Shown here piece after piece: positions 46,183 through 58,194 of a stretch of 64,000 nt of DNA (positions are counted from its first letter, which is position 1; the number at the start of each line of letters is the position of its first letter). The notes below the pieces were generated by a model. That model did no database searches. It was not told the DNA's origin and saw nothing but the letters and a program-made list of their open reading frames with translations. Made by a program: the position numbers and the translations under genes. The DNA is taken from the NCBI GenBank assembly GCA_029931535.1, contig JAQPZY010000853.1:310001-374000 (forward strand), given 5' to 3'. This stretch comes from Margaritifera margaritifera (taxonomy: Eukaryota > Mollusca > Bivalvia > Unionida > Margaritiferidae).

Positions 46183-47310
46183 AATAATAATAATAATAAT
46201 GAGGACTTTGTATAGCGCCTAATCTTTAGAAGCTCTAAGCGCTTTACAACATTATATAACACCTAAAAACATATATAATGATTACGAAAAACAAACACCA
46301 TGAAATTAGAAAACAAAAACATGCTGAAAATAGTTAAGGTAAGAAAACATTAAGTCTTTAGGTCTATTCTTGCAGTCGAAATAGGTGAGTTTTAAGAGCA
46401 CTCTTGAATGAGATCACTGTGTCTTTGTGTCTAAGTTCAGTGGGCAATTCGTTCCACGTTGCTGGGTCCTGGTATGCAAAAGAACGTTGTCCGTATGACT
46501 TCATTTTGATAGTGAGAATATGAGTGTCAGAAGAGGAGCGTAAGTATCTTGTTGGTGTGTACACATGGATGAGATGAGTTAGGTATGTTGGACTAGAGCC
46601 AGTCAATGAAACGTAGCACAGAGAACAAATTTTGTGTTTGATTCTGGATCTAATGGGTAGCCAGTGTAGGGTACAGAGCAGGGGGGAGGTGTGCTCTGTT
46701 TGTGGTACTCTAAGAATGATTTGAGCAGCTGTGTTTTTAACTTTTCGAAGTTTCTGGAGTAGATACTGAGATGAACCTGATAGAATTGAGATACAATAGT
46801 CCAGTCTTGAAAGTACTAAGGAACACACAAGTGTTTTAGTGGCATCAACTGAAAGATAATTGCGAATGGAGCTGATGCGTCTCAGCTCAAGATATGCAGC
46901 CTTGCATAAGTTCATGACAGGTTGGTGCAATGAGAGAGTACTGTCTAGAGTAACACCTAGGTTTCGTACTGACTGTGTGAATTTAATGTTGTTGTTGCTG
47001 ATATTTATTGTTTCAGGTAAAGGATGTGAATGAGAAAGTCTTTGTGTTGTAATCAGAATGGTTTCAGTTTTATCATCATTCATCTGCAGCTTGTTACATG
47101 TCATCTATGATTTCACATCGGAAATGCACCTCTCTACACCTTGGATGGTAGCATCAACTTCAGCTGGGTGGCTCGATTTGTATATTTGGGTGTCATCAGC
47201 ATACAATTGGTGAGACAATCGATGACTATCTATGACACTTGAGAGAGGCTGAGTGTATAGAATAAAGAAAACAGGTCCAAGAACAGAACCTTGTGGAACA
47301 CCAAAACATA
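46183..47310 (-). mobile_element. 5'-truncated LINE, probably CR1/L2-type or jockey-like
   Basis: The - strand holds the second half of a non-LTR RT ORF and a 3' UTR ending 'aagcgctta...ggcgctatacaaagtc' + 'ctc(att)n'. The (ATT)n/(TAA)n 3' terminus and 'GGCGCTATAxAA' are typical of L2/CR1-like LINEs in marine invertebrates. The 5' break at about 47310 lies inside the RT domain, as expected from incomplete target-primed reverse transcription. It joins DIRS RNase H sequence there. Confidence 0.8.
46364..47104 (-). pseudogene. LINE reverse transcriptase, C-terminal half (thumb and beyond)
   Basis: Continuous 246-codon frame: CNKLQMNDDKTETILI and FTQSVRNLGVTLDSTLSL (post-palm region after the YADD box), then LVLSRLDYCISIL, LLQKLRKVKNTAAQIIL, LHWLPIRSRIKHKICSLCY, and near the end RSFAYQDPATWNELPTELR and FKSALKTHLF. 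These are the conserved C-terminal blocks of jockey/CR1/L2-type RTs. The frame is interrupted only by the stop at 47105-47107 that separates it from the segment carrying YADD. Quite intact, so relatively young. Confidence 0.85.
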
Positions 47311-47578
47311 GATCATCCAAACCTCCATGTAGAGAAAAGGGGCATGTCCGCCTCCTCGTCTCCCAAGGTAAGCCCCCACTTACGTGATTTCTTCCGAGAC
47401 CATCATGCAGCAACCCCTTTATGTTCTTGACGCACCCCTTAAGGGCTAAGAACACTGCCCTCATTACCAAATTGTTTATGTGGAGGATAGATTCTTCCCG
47501 GGACCACAAACCCTGAAGAATCAGACCTTCCAGCTCCCGATGAGTGTCCCACCCTGAATCTGACATGTCTGTGAACAA
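47105..47578 (-). pseudogene. Chimeric ORF: DIRS RNase H joined to LINE RT palm
   Basis: The first ~60 codons are DIRS RNase H: FTDMSDSGWDTH, then GLWSREESILHINNL, with D, W and the HIN segment of that domain. Homology then shifts to another frame (AYLGRRGGHAPFLYMEVW) up to about 47315. From about 47310 the ORF frame becomes LINE RT: FGVPQGSVLGPVFFILYT, LSHQLYADDTQIYK. The single open frame of 157 codons is therefore an accident of insertion, not one ancestral gene. It ends at a stop just before the LINE ORF at 46364-47104. Confidence 0.8.
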
Positions 47579-48625
47579 ATAGAAGTGGGGATCGAGAGCT
47601 TGTATAGGGACTCTGGTAAGAAACCAGTCCTAATTGATCCACCAAGACAAATGATAATGGAAAACCTGACCTAGAGTAATCCGAACATTCAGAGGGTCTC
47701 TGTGTGGTTTCCGTTTGCCAGAAGAAGAAACTGGAGAGGACACAAGTGTAGTCTGCCTAGGGGGACCAGGTCCACTGCTGAGTTCAAGGTCCCCAGCAGA
47801 GAAAGAAAAAGACGTACCAACATGATCTTGGCTCTCAGCCTCTCCAACAGGGAGAGGATCTTGTCTACTCTGTCCAGAGGGACACTGACTAATCCCCTGT
47901 TCGAAAGAAAATTCATCCCCACGTAGACGAAATCTTAAGATGGAGAAAGCTCCAACTTCTCTAGGTTGGGTAAGAGACCCAGTCTGGTTACTATAGACCA
48001 ACAGTGAGACAGGTCGAATCTGAGGGACTCGCGCCAGCCATTGTGGATCAACCAATCATCGAAATATTGGAGGATTGGGATACCCACTGACCTTAAGTGA
48101 GCTGCAACTACTCCCATGACCCTGGTAAACACTCTGGTTACGGAGGCTAGACCGAATGGCGGAGTGTGAAATTGAAAGACCTCTCCGTCCAAGGAAAACC
48201 AGAGGTACTTCCGGTGAGGAGGAAAGATAAGGATGTGAAGATACGCATCCTGAAGATCAATCAAGACTGCCAAGTGGCCGTGCCTTATGGCATTCCTGAC
48301 TGAAACTGCTATTTCAATCTTTAAGAGTTCCTCCTGCAGAAATTTGTTTCGGGAGGAAAGATCGATATTTAGACAAAACTTTCCCCCTTTCTTGGGTACC
48401 ATGAAAATGCAGGAGAAGAAAGCAGGAGAATGGTCATTGAACACCCTCTACACTGCACCCTTCTGGAGAAGGGAGTGTACCTCTTCCTTTAACCACACCA
48501 GATTCGACTGGTGGAAGAATATATGGATCCTTAAAAGAGGAGGAAGATCTCGAAAGCAAAGATGGTATCCTCCTTTTATGATAGAGAGGACCCAGCCATC
48601 GACTGTGATGCAGGAACAAGCCTCT
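47311..48625 (-). pseudogene. pol: DIRS reverse transcriptase (copy E)
   Basis: The frame 48444-47935 is the best RT segment in the window: SCIFMVPKKGGKFCLNIDL (fingers), VLIDLQDAYLHILIFPPH (first catalytic Asp), VFQFHTPPFGLASV, RVMGVVAAHLRS, the catalytic ILQYFDDWLIHN, and LPNLEKLELSPS. After a stop it continues at 47922-47700: VGMNFLSNRGLVSVPLDRV, LLGTLNSAVDLVPLGRLHL. 48448-48660 is the N-terminal lead-in. Same domain order as copy D, with several frameshifts. Interrupted at its RNase H by the LINE. Confidence 0.85.
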
Positions 48626-49455
48626 GAAAAAGGTTTAGTCTGGCACCATTGGGAACCCACAGAAGAGGGACGCTCTGCAGGAGAGGTATCGAGCCCCTTA
48701 GACCGATCCCCCTTTTCCTTAGGAAAGTGGGAAGGGCTCGTAAACCTCTTCCCTTGTCCTCTGTGGCGTGTCCTTCTAGGCCCCGACTGACGAAGGGGAG
48801 GCCTGAACTGGGGTTGTTGCTTAGACAGGGGCTGTGTGGCTTTACAAAATGTGGGTCAATGGCCCTGTGGCCATTCAGGATGACTTCACTTCCTGGCCTT
48901 TTTTGATGGGCCAAGCGTGGATGCAAGAGAGCGATGTTGCTGGTCTCTCAAATCTTGAGAAGCCACAGAGGGAATAAGCCCTCCAAAAAGAGTCTCTGCC
49001 TCCTGGGGAACAGCCCTCAAAAGATTCTTACTGTGCTCCAGTAATACCTTGGATGTGTCCCAAGCAACATCCCTGCAAAGGTGGTGAAGCACCGCCGATA
49101 AAGCCATAGACAAGGATAACGCATGCCTTGCGAAGCTACAGTTACTAGTGACCTAGCTTTTTGCTCAAAGTCCTCCAGTGTTTTAACTGTTAGGCGAGCC
49201 CAAGTCCCTCTGCAAATACCCACTTGTGTCGCTGCTGCAACTAAAAGTGGGAGGTTTAAGGGGCCAGGAGGAGGTGTGAACCCGATAATTAGCAGAAGAA
49301 ATCAAGGGTCTCAATATAGAAGGGGGGACCCCCACCCTCTACATTGTATAGGAAACTCCTGGCCCTTACAAAACCTTTGGGACAGCTCCTTTACCATAGC
49401 CGAGTGAGAAAGCAACAAGAGATCTGGTTGAGAGGCAGACCCTGAAAGTTTCTCC
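48626..49455 (-). pseudogene. gag: DIRS gag C-terminal part (copy E)
   Basis: 49113-48886 reads MALSAVLHHLCRDVAWDTSK, KNLLRAVPQEAETLFGGL and DLRDQQHRSLAS, matching copy D at 38076-37657. 49223-49017 and 48926-48576 are flanking gag pieces in other frames. Similarity to copy D is lost at about 49455, where a dispersed repeat begins, so the N-terminal gag and finger are missing. Confidence 0.65.
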
Positions 49456-49622
49456 AAGCTATCGATACAAGAGGTGAAGAATCGATACAAAACAATATCT
49501 ACCCTATATAAGTTACTTAAATCTTCAGCAGTCGTTTGCCTTCTTATTCTTTAAACTGAGAATCGATAATGTATTGTATCGTAGGCTGTGTATTGTGAAT
49601 CATATTGATACGCGGCAAAAGT
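49456..49622 (+). repeat. Dispersed repeat, copy 2 (compare 8395-8600)
   Basis: 'ctatcgatacaagaggtg', 'cctatataagttacttaaat', 'cagtcgtttgccttcttatt', 'tgtattgtatcgtaggctgt' and 'catattgatacgcgg' follow the order of the 8.4-kb copy. GATAC words occur at both ends. Confidence 0.5.
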
Positions 49623-49639
49623 GTATAGTTTCACCCCTA

Positions 49640-49684
49640 ATATATATACATATACACACACACATATATATAAAGACACATATA
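49640..49684. repeat. TA/CA microsatellite
   Basis: 'tatatatacatatacacaca' + 'cacatatatataaagacaca', directly before the pogo-like element. Confidence 0.7.
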
Positions 49685-50663
49685 CAGTAGGACCCCGCTA
49701 TAGCATGCTTCATTATAGCACGAATTTGGATATAACACGATCGTGGCATGGCTCCCGAAATTTTATCTTTTTTTCGTACATGAAACAAAATTATTTTTTC
49801 AAAGTACGAAAATTAATGTGTAAAAAATTAATTATCATTTTGGGGAAGAGATCGTGTATGAATTCAGATATAATACGATCGTGGCATGGCTACCGAAATT
49901 TTACAATAATTTTGCCAATTTCTTGAACTACTGCAAAGTTTTGTGCCAAAATAAACAAGAGTTTGATTTAATAATTTGGCAAGCTGTGTTGTATTCTTGA
50001 AGAAAAAGTGAAGTATGATTGCATCTTTCTTTATATGAATAAAGATGCTGAACATTTCTATTTGTGAATGTTCATTTCAAATGTGTCAGTAGTCAATCAC
50101 TGCACTTTGATCTTAGTTTATTTTTGAAAGATGTCAGCTCATTTTAAAGCTGACAAGTGTTAATCTTATTATTACTGATACATGAACAATAAAGTCATTA
50201 AGTCTTCTTTGTGTTTGTCTTCAATACATTCTGTGTACAATCGTTGCTCAAACAATAGCCGACATGTTTGCTCATTCAACTGCATGCACAGCCAAGCACC
50301 AAACAATGCGGTGGTTGATAAAAAATTCGCACCTGAATTTATAAATCAATTAATTTAAGTCATTGACAATCATCAAAGTCAATTTCAAAGCTAAAGTTGT
50401 TCAAACCATGTGGCAATGATTAATAAAACATAAAAAAAACGAAAGCCGCCAACACACACACGTGGCTTAGCAGTTTTGTTAGACATTCCCCACGCAATCA
50501 GTTGACCAGTGAATAATATTGTACATTCCCTATAAAAATGACCCCATTGTTGATTAACAATTATTCTTGCTGTAGTCCTTCAACCAAATAGGTGTCAGAG
50601 TTTTAATTAGTAGTTATTTACAATGGACAACAGTACACGGAAACGTTCAGCTTTTTCTGTTAA

Positions 50664-51465
50664 CTCATTCGGCCCTGATCCCGCTTATAGGCGTGATCCG
50701 TTTTCTGCATTCAATGGCCGATCCCGCCTGTAGTCGTGGTTTGTTTACTGCATTCAATGGCCGATCCCGTCTACAGTCGTGGTGAATGTGTGTTAGTAAC
50801 AACGTCTCTGATTGGTTACAATTGGGGTTTTTCCAAGAATCTGACGATATTAAACCAATCAGAAATGGTTTTACTTTCGTTTGTGTAAATTTGAATTATT
50901 TATAAGCCAAGGTTACTAATTGAGAGCAGTTTTACTACACGTGTTTCATTCATGAAAAATTGTAAACAATGGCGGACTTAAGAGTGATATTTGATGAGAG
51001 CGAAAACGAGGAATTATTCGGGTTTAATCTCAAAAATATTGAGCAAGCAGAGGAAAGATATGTTCAGCAGTTGGATATTTTACGAGATTTAGACTCGGAC
51101 ATAGAAGTTTCTGAGATTGAATCGTCAGATGAAGAGGATGCTGATGGCGACGATGATACAGTTCTTGCGGATCTGTAAACTGGAATGATCATCTTCGGTC
51201 TGTCCAAATCGATGATTTTAGTGGACAAATAGCTTAAAAAATACATGACTGTGTAGACAAATTTATTTGGAACAATTGATGAAAATGTCATGGATTTTAT
51301 TGGGTATAAGAAGGGAAATTAAGGTAAGAATGAATACATGTGCATGATGTTTACAAAATTTTCTAAATAGGTAAAAACTCTCAGGGGCACAAGCAGCTAG
51401 ACACAGCTTAGTGCTGCTGGGGCATAGCAGCAGTGCTACTGATAACAGTGCTGGGGCTGAATGAG
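50664..51465 (+). mobile_element. piggyBac-like element nested in the pogo element
   Basis: TTAA flanks both ends (50660-50663, 51466-51469). The TIRs are 'ctcattcggccctga' and 'ctggggctgaatgag', matching as inverse over about 12 bp. Two ~43-bp subterminal direct copies ('ctgcattcaatggccgatcc' then 'agtcgtgg') lie at 50705-50785. It contains a short acidic ORF and no catalytic domain. The ends lack the usual CCC start but have TTAA specificity. Confidence 0.75.
50969..51178 (+). pseudogene. Acidic N-terminal fragment of a piggyBac-type transposase
   Basis: 69-codon ORF: MADLRVIFDESENEELFGF followed by a Asp/Glu/Ser-rich part (LDSDIEVSEIESSDEED, DGDDD). piggyBac transposases usually open with an acidic, poorly ordered region with an 'ESE-x-E-x-F-x-GF' phrase, and the TTAA-flanked setting supports this. 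It stops before any catalytic DDD domain, consistent with an internally deleted non-autonomous copy. In a good context (ACAATGG) it could be translated, but nothing shows that it is. Confidence 0.6.
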
Positions 51466-52123
51466 TTAAAGAGGAGAAGCTTGAAGCCATGGACAGGATT
51501 AAGTCCGTTGTTTTCACAAGTCAGATTTAATTCCCAAGTGACATTTCCCAAGTTATCTGCCAGTGCACGTGGGCCAATAAGCCTCTGGCTTGTAAAAGCA
51601 CTCACTTTGTTTTCAAGTAGAGTTCTACAACTTCCTGTGCATATACTTTGACCTTAATCCCTTAGCTTGTAAAGGCACCACACCCTTTGTTTTCCCACGT
51701 GACAACCCTTTGATCAAGCCGCTTGTTTGATACTTGTTCAGTGCCAAGTAACAGAGGGTGGTTATTTGAACTCCCTGTGATCTTGCCGCACAATTGACAT
51801 GTGTATAGTTGCATCCTTTAATAAGCATAAGCATATATAATTCTCATCTGAATAAAGTAAAATATTATATGTGCAATCTCTGTTTTGCATGTGCATGTGT
51901 ATTTATCGTTTATTATGCATTGATTTAAGATGGTAACCGTGCCAATGAAGCACGTTGTTTTGAGCCCACAATTTACCCCCCCCCCCCATTTTTTTGGCGC
52001 ATGCATCATTTTTTTCAGCTAAATGACTTGGTTTTGTCTAGGTTGGTTATAGCACAGTTCGGGACATAGCACGATCCCGTTTTCTGGACCCCGACCATCG
52101 TGCTATAGCGGGGTCCTACTGTA

Positions 52124-52930
52124 TATTGGTAATAAGAATAAAAAAGGTGACATAAACTCGACTTATAGAGTACTGGATACAAATAAAAGCAAAAAAAAAC
52201 ATCTTGGTAATAAGGCTTATTTATGATATAACAAAAAGGAATAAATTCCTATACTATATAATTAAAATTTAACCGGAGTTCAAACATAAAACACACATAA
52301 GAATGAAAAGAATGGTGTGCAACCTGCTTTTCCTAAGCTAAAATAGCCAACCAATCAGATTAAAGGAAATTAAATTTCCGATGCTTTTGTTTTTTTTAGT
52401 TAAAAACGAACCAAAGAAAACCAACTGGCTGGCGTCAGGGATAGGAAAAAAAATAATTTACCAATCCGAGCAAGAATACAATACAGAATTCTCGAAATGC
52501 AATAATTAATCCGCCAACAAAACAATGCATGAAGGGAAAATGACCTACTAACCTAGATTATGAAAAGGACGTTTCTTGGTACCAAAATTGCCAAAACTCT
52601 CAAGAGAGCTGACATTTCCAGACAAGAAAAATAATGGTCAAGGACAAATACCACCAGTAATCTACAATAAACATAAGGAAAGAGCATAAATCGCTATGTG
52701 GACTCGTCAGAAAAGGCTATTTCTTTAACTGATAATTTTAACAGTCTTCATCAAGATGATGATCGGAAAAAGAATGAGGAATTGTGGGTTACACGTATGC
52801 GACTGTAGGGTTCAACACAGGGGGTTCTATTCACTAGAACATTCTCATCATATGGTCGGATATTTTCCGTCATGGAAATAGATTAGCTACTCAATAGCAA
52901 CAGAGTAAGCTATTACTGATATTAAATGAC
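52124..52930 (-). repeat. Right end region of DIRS copy E with inverted terminal repeat
   Basis: 52795-52925 ('actgtagggttcaacacag', 'gttctattcactagaac', 'ttctcatcatatggtcgg', 'gtcatggaaatagattagct') is the inverse of 46030-46165. 52124-52790 is AT-rich leader-like sequence without recognisable ORF. Confidence 0.65.
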
Positions 52931-55860
52931 GCATCCAATTACTGCTTGAATATTATGACTTGATTGTAAACCCTTTTCATGTGACATGCAATACCTTTGT
53001 TCTTTTCCACTTAAAAATCTACAAACATGACCTTTTCCTAACTGACTCATAATGTAAAATACTGACAGGTTTTAAATGAAAAGAATAAAATAATAGATCC
53101 TGGAGCTACATTCATGGATGAGCATCAAGTATGGGAAAATGCAAATGTATACATACCCCAAAAATTAATTTTGCCTCCTTTTCCAGCAGGTAAAATCATG
53201 CAGGTCAGTTGGTCAGTAACCTCTGACCTTGACCTATGTACCCCAAGAAGATCAACCCTGGCTGGCCCTTTCTTTCTCCACCAACAGGATCATGCACTAC
53301 ATTAACTGCAAATTATCTGTGTATTAAAATCAGTCTTTTTCCCTCTCAGATTCACTCCACCGATACACAAACTACTCTGCTTCTTCTTCCTTTATTGATC
53401 TACCTGTGGGGAACACAAATATTGTCAAAATTAAATGCTGCCTTGCTGGGTCATACATTGACATTATATAATGCCCACAATAAGGATTAAATACAATACA
53501 CAAGTCAACTCCATTAGGAAAATATTGATTCCTCTAGCTAAAAATGTATTATAATGGAAACCTTAATATTAAATATGAATATGCCTGTGCAAATATTACT
53601 GCATTAATAAATATGCAAACCCTAGGACACGTCCATTTTATATGCAAGATATAAAAAAATATACCACCTGGAACTAATCTTCATTTCTCACTGCCATAGG
53701 CAAATATAATAACCTGTGAATCACTGGATGTGAAGTGAATTTAATCTTCGCTTATATATTGAGAAGAAAAGTAAAATAGTGTCACAATACATCTAACTCA
53801 ACACTGATATCAAACAAAATACCAATCCATTCAAAAACAAGTACAACTGATGCTATACGGCATCAATGCAGTGGCCCCATAACAAAAATCACCTAAATAA
53901 TTCAATGTAATTTTCAAAATTCAATCTGTGAAGGGGGGCAAAAATTGTTTAATTCACAATCTTTTCATCGATTCCAGTCAGTTCATCCACTCTGTTTCTG
54001 AAAATGGCATTAAAAATGTTTTCTTGCATATACATATAAAACACCTTGTTTCCTTCACTTGCATTAGTTACAATTATTAAACATCTAATCTTATAATGAT
54101 GATAACCAATAAAGATAGTTGCAGTAATTCAGGTGTGGTGCCTAAATTCCAAATATAAAGAAAAAATGAACTAATATAAATGAAAATCAACGAAAATTAA
54201 ACAAAAAGGAACAAAACAAAGAGCAAAAAGAAATGAAATTCTGCCAAAAAGAGGAAGGAAAATATTTTGTATTAAGATACTTTCAACAGTTGACAATTAA
54301 TAACAGTCAATTACCAAGTGTCATTTAAATGAACACTTACCATGCCTCCTCTCATAATTTGCTTTTTTCTCTGACTACTTTGATTAGATTTACAATCATG
54401 AAATTATATTCAAATTTATTAAGCAATGGACCTTGGCCCATGTTGGACACGGGGGAATATGGAGGCCGGAGGCAATCAGGTGGCAGTTGAATTTACATGC
54501 AAAATGATCTGCAAACCCCTCTCTCTGATCTAAAACTGACTGCTCCAATTTCTAATTTCAGCAATAATAATTAATGTCCTTTTGAGTTCATTTTCAATTC
54601 CCTTATGTTCATTTTCAGTTATGATGCATTCATTCTGGGTTATGTTTAATTCACTTCTGGTTAATTTCATTCATTTTTGCTCATTTTTGGTGATTAGGTA
54701 TGTCCAACTATGGCAAAGTACCCCTGATGAACCCCAGTATGACCTAATTATCTTGGAGAGTAAAGCAGGGGCCCATTGGAGGATAGTCCCCCATAATAAA
54801 TAGGTAAAATGTTCCTAGTCATAATGTACTATTATTTTAATCTTTTTCTCCACCACTTCTACAAAAACATGACGAACATTATCATGCTATGTATTCATCC
54901 ATGTGCCATCACTTTTCCCATTAAGATGTGTGTTCTGAAATGTATACCAATATTTACTGTAGAAAAAAAAAAAAACTTATACATGCATGTAAACAAGTAA
55001 ATAGTTTACATAAATGTATACAAGTGGATACCAATCAATAAATTCTCCACAAGGTAACTGTTTTTTAAAAGGGAAAAATAAAACAAAATGAATCTTTGAA
55101 TTCAAATTGATCATCAGTGTGTTTGTATGTGTGTGCATGTGTATGTGTGTGTGTATATATATATATATATATGGGAGGGTGAGAGAGAGGGGGGGGGGAG
55201 GAGAATTGGGGAAAGAGAATGTTTCTTACATTTTTTTTTTTTACACATAACCATATTGTAACCATAACAGTAGTTATCATTCATGAACAATTTTGTGTGT
55301 GGCATATTTCCAAATACATGTTCAGATCTGAACCTTGCTGGAAAAGGTAAAGTATCAGAAGCTATTTTAAATATTGTCAATAGACATTTTCAAAATATAT
55401 CTTGACTTTTAATACCCACAGATGCAAAATGAACTTGCATTTAACCAATGCAAATCATTCTGTATATTCAACAACTACTGTATTTATTGAGAGAAAATGC
55501 GTGAATAGCAAGGTATCATATACCCTAGATTTCATGATAGAATAGTTGAACATTATCCATGTATGTCTGGATACCCGATGAGTTGCTTTTAAGTAACATT
55601 TTTTCTGGTAATGATCTGGTATTAAACCCAAGGATCAGTGATATCCAATAAGCAAATTAGATTAGAGCTGTATTCAAAATAAAGTTAAATAAGACAGCAT
55701 TGGCCTGGATAAAAATACAGAAGGTGGAAATAGCAGTGACCTTTGAAATATTAGACAGCATTATTATAAATTATAATCTGAAGAAGAGACAACTCATCAA
55801 TACTGAGCTAACATTCGAACCTTTAGGCAAATAATTCATGAGCAGAAAATAGTGATTTTT
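52931..55860. other. No gene supported
   Basis: AT-rich stretch with a TG/TA microsatellite (55125-55172) followed by a GA/G run (55173-55200). 53205-53290 is less AT-rich ('ccttgacctatgtacccc') but I find no splice-bounded exon. The minus ORFs at 55065-55380 are microsatellite translations. Confidence 0.4.
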
Positions 55861-55965
55861 ATTACTCCCCATTCTGAATGCTTCCACACACGTCATTTAT
55901 TCCCCATTCTGAATGCCTCCACACACGTCGTTACTCCCCATTCTGAATGCTCTACATACGTCAAT
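55861..55965 (+). repeat. Minisatellite, three ~35-bp units
   Basis: Three copies of 'ttactccccattctgaatgc' + '(t/c)tccacacacgtc', the third slightly diverged. Confidence 0.85.
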
Positions 55966-56056
55966 GGGTAAATAAGCATGAAAAACTTTTGTATCCAGTC
56001 ATGAACACTATCTGAAGTAACTACAAAGGGCTATCATATTGATTTGTGCCATATAC

Positions 56057-56222
56057 ATGTATAATCATGTACAAGTCAGATCCAACTGCAAACTGCATAG
56101 ACCCAGATCTGCCATCGCATAATAGTTTGTCAGAAGTAATCAGTAGAACAAAACACATATCCTGATCTGCCAGAACATTATGCAATGACAGATCAGGGTC
56201 TATGTTATTTGATGCATTGTGG
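56057..56222. mobile_element. Tandem-hairpin MITE, second copy, inverted and partly deleted
   Basis: Order is inverted relative to 2384-2607: 'caaactgcatagacccagat' comes first with its partner arm deleted after 'cgcataat'. The spacer 'taatcagtagaacaaa' follows, then a full hairpin 'cctgatctgcc' / 'gacagatcagggtctatg'. Confidence 0.65.
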
Positions 56223-57390
56223 TATTAACACCATTAACTTAGTATGTTAAATAATAATCTTCGAACTAACAAATGGATGGCAAAAGTAAGAATTCCACTG
56301 TGGATGAATGACCCCCTCGCTTACATTTTCCACCATTTCTAAACATTACCAACCATTTTATTTCAGCAGCAGTACTCGAGCTCTACTAACTCTTTGTACA
56401 GTCTGTCATTTTTCTTTCTTTATTTTTTCATTATAAACATCTTTCGCCAGCTTTTAAAATATTTAGTACTGCTATATTGGGATTATTTTCCATTAGATTG
56501 CCATTATCTCGTACCTGTGAGCATTGCCCAGATGTGGAGTGTGGGGACATAATGCCATCATTTCTAATAAGGGCCTTAAGACCAGGGTAAAAGTACCAGT
56601 ATGTCATTTTTTCATAATATTATTCTAGATCATACAAAAATACTTCAAAGATTTAAATCTACTACACAGCAATAGCTGCTGGTAATAACAATAACAATAA
56701 TAATAATAATAAGCTGTCATTAAACTGAGATCAATTATTAAGTCTCCCTGAAGGTTGCTCACTTCTCCCTGTTTTGCTATAAGTGACTTGGAGTCTTTGT
56801 TTCGTGACATAGAATGGTCTCTGCATGAAAAAAAATATTAAAATACTTAGCATGATGCTAACCACAACAACCATAAGAAAATAACTGCTTGATCTAACCT
56901 GCCTTTTCATGAAAACAGAACTTGTCTGTAATTTTAACAAATCATTTGTAGAGACTCGACATTTCTTTTAGAGTGGGCTTAGTTTAAGAGCGGTAACCGA
57001 GATACTGTGTAGGAGTGCGAAAAAGCAAATAAACACTCATACATATTCCTCTCATTCCTATAAATATGTGATATAGTTTGTTTATGTGAGAAAGACATGT
57101 GGAATACACCTACTCCACATGTGTGCACTAAATGACACAGATGACATCATTAATAATGATGCAATTATGTTTATGGAATCATAAACATCTGCAACTTCTG
57201 TAGTGATTTTATTAATAAAAAGATAGATTTTGCCAGCCTAAAGATAGTAATCCTTGTTTACAATATATACAAACTTTTTTTTTTTTTTATTGATGTAAAA
57301 ACTTCTTTTTAACAAAAATCCTTATTTCTAAAGATATATCCAAACTGATGATAGACCTTTTTTTTCTTTCGTTTTCAGCACTAATTTCTA
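56223..57390. other. No gene seen
   Basis: AT-rich with an (AAT/AAC)n microsatellite at 56684-56711. No supported ORF. Confidence 0.4.
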
Positions 57391-57475
57391 ATGTGAAATG
57401 AGAGAATAAAATATATGCATTGGTGTGGAATTGTGAAATCCCACCAATGCATGGATTTTATTATTCTCATATGGA
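57391..57475. repeat. Foldback / short palindromic element
   Basis: Arms 'aataaaatatatgcattgg' + 'tg' and 'caccaatgcatggatttta' + 'tta' pair around a 16-nt loop. The pairing extends outward ('atgagagaataa' with 'ttattctcat'). Confidence 0.7.
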
Positions 57476-58194
57476 AGATAAAACTTGCACTTGAACTGCT
57501 GCTGGTTTGTCTGTCAGACTATATTAGAGGGTACAGAATCTGATTGCAGACATACTCACTAGGCCCAGCATCCATTTACAGTCACTCTGTATCAGCTTAA
57601 TGTGGCAAAATGGAAATACAGTCAACGATCAATAGAATGGGAAAATTACTCCTGGCTACCATGGAAAAAGGGGAGGGGCTGTGGTGCTGGTACAGTCCAG
57701 AAATCCTCTGGTGAATAGAACAGACTTGTAAGCTATATCTTATGGCTTGGGAAATGGATAAAACTACAATTTATTTTTGAAGATTCATGTAACCATCAGT
57801 CTTGGAAATTAGCATTGGATGGTCAAGCATTACCAATAAAAAATTACTTGGACTGGCAACCGCTGCCTTTCACCATCCAACTAACCATCCTTCTCAACAC
57901 ACCAATATGTTGTTGTACAATTGCTGAATGCTACTGAATTGACCAATCAAATAATGCCAAACATCATTTGACTGGTTCTCCTGCTTATGCATTCTATTTT
58001 TTGTGAGTTCAGTCCTGCAAAACATTGATCGGACCTGCAAAGGTCCAGAACATGCTGGACCAAATGTCCTGCAAAAGTAAAAAGTTAATTTACAAGACTG
58101 AACCAGTCACATAATATTCCTCACATGTAAATAATAAACCCACATATTGACATTACTCAAAATGTGTTTATCTTGCTACTCATCCTGCTGGACA
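57476..58194. other. No gene seen
   Basis: Unremarkable sequence; small inverted words 'cctgcaaa' / 'tttgcagg' around 58015-58075. Confidence 0.35.

Larger units (their letters stand above)
49685..52121. mobile_element. pogo/Tigger-like transposon, 2437 bp, with TA target duplication
   Basis: TIRs 'cagtaggaccccgctatag' + 'ca' (49685) and 'tgctatagcggggtcctact' + 'g' (ending 52121) are perfect inverses over 21 bp. They are flanked by TA on both sides (49683-49684, 52122-52123). This end sequence is characteristic of Tigger/pogo Tc1-mariner elements. A subterminal motif 'acgatcgtggcatggct' is repeated at 49737 and 49875. No DDE transposase remains. 802 bp of it is a nested TTAA element, so the host element is about 1.63 kb. 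Confidence 0.9.

Noticed and set aside
48287..48790. 167-codon + ORF
   Set aside because: Lies antisense to clear RT and gag motifs on the - strand; no domain of its own.
55065..55380. Two overlapping minus ORFs
   Set aside because: Their sequence is mostly translated TA/TG microsatellite.
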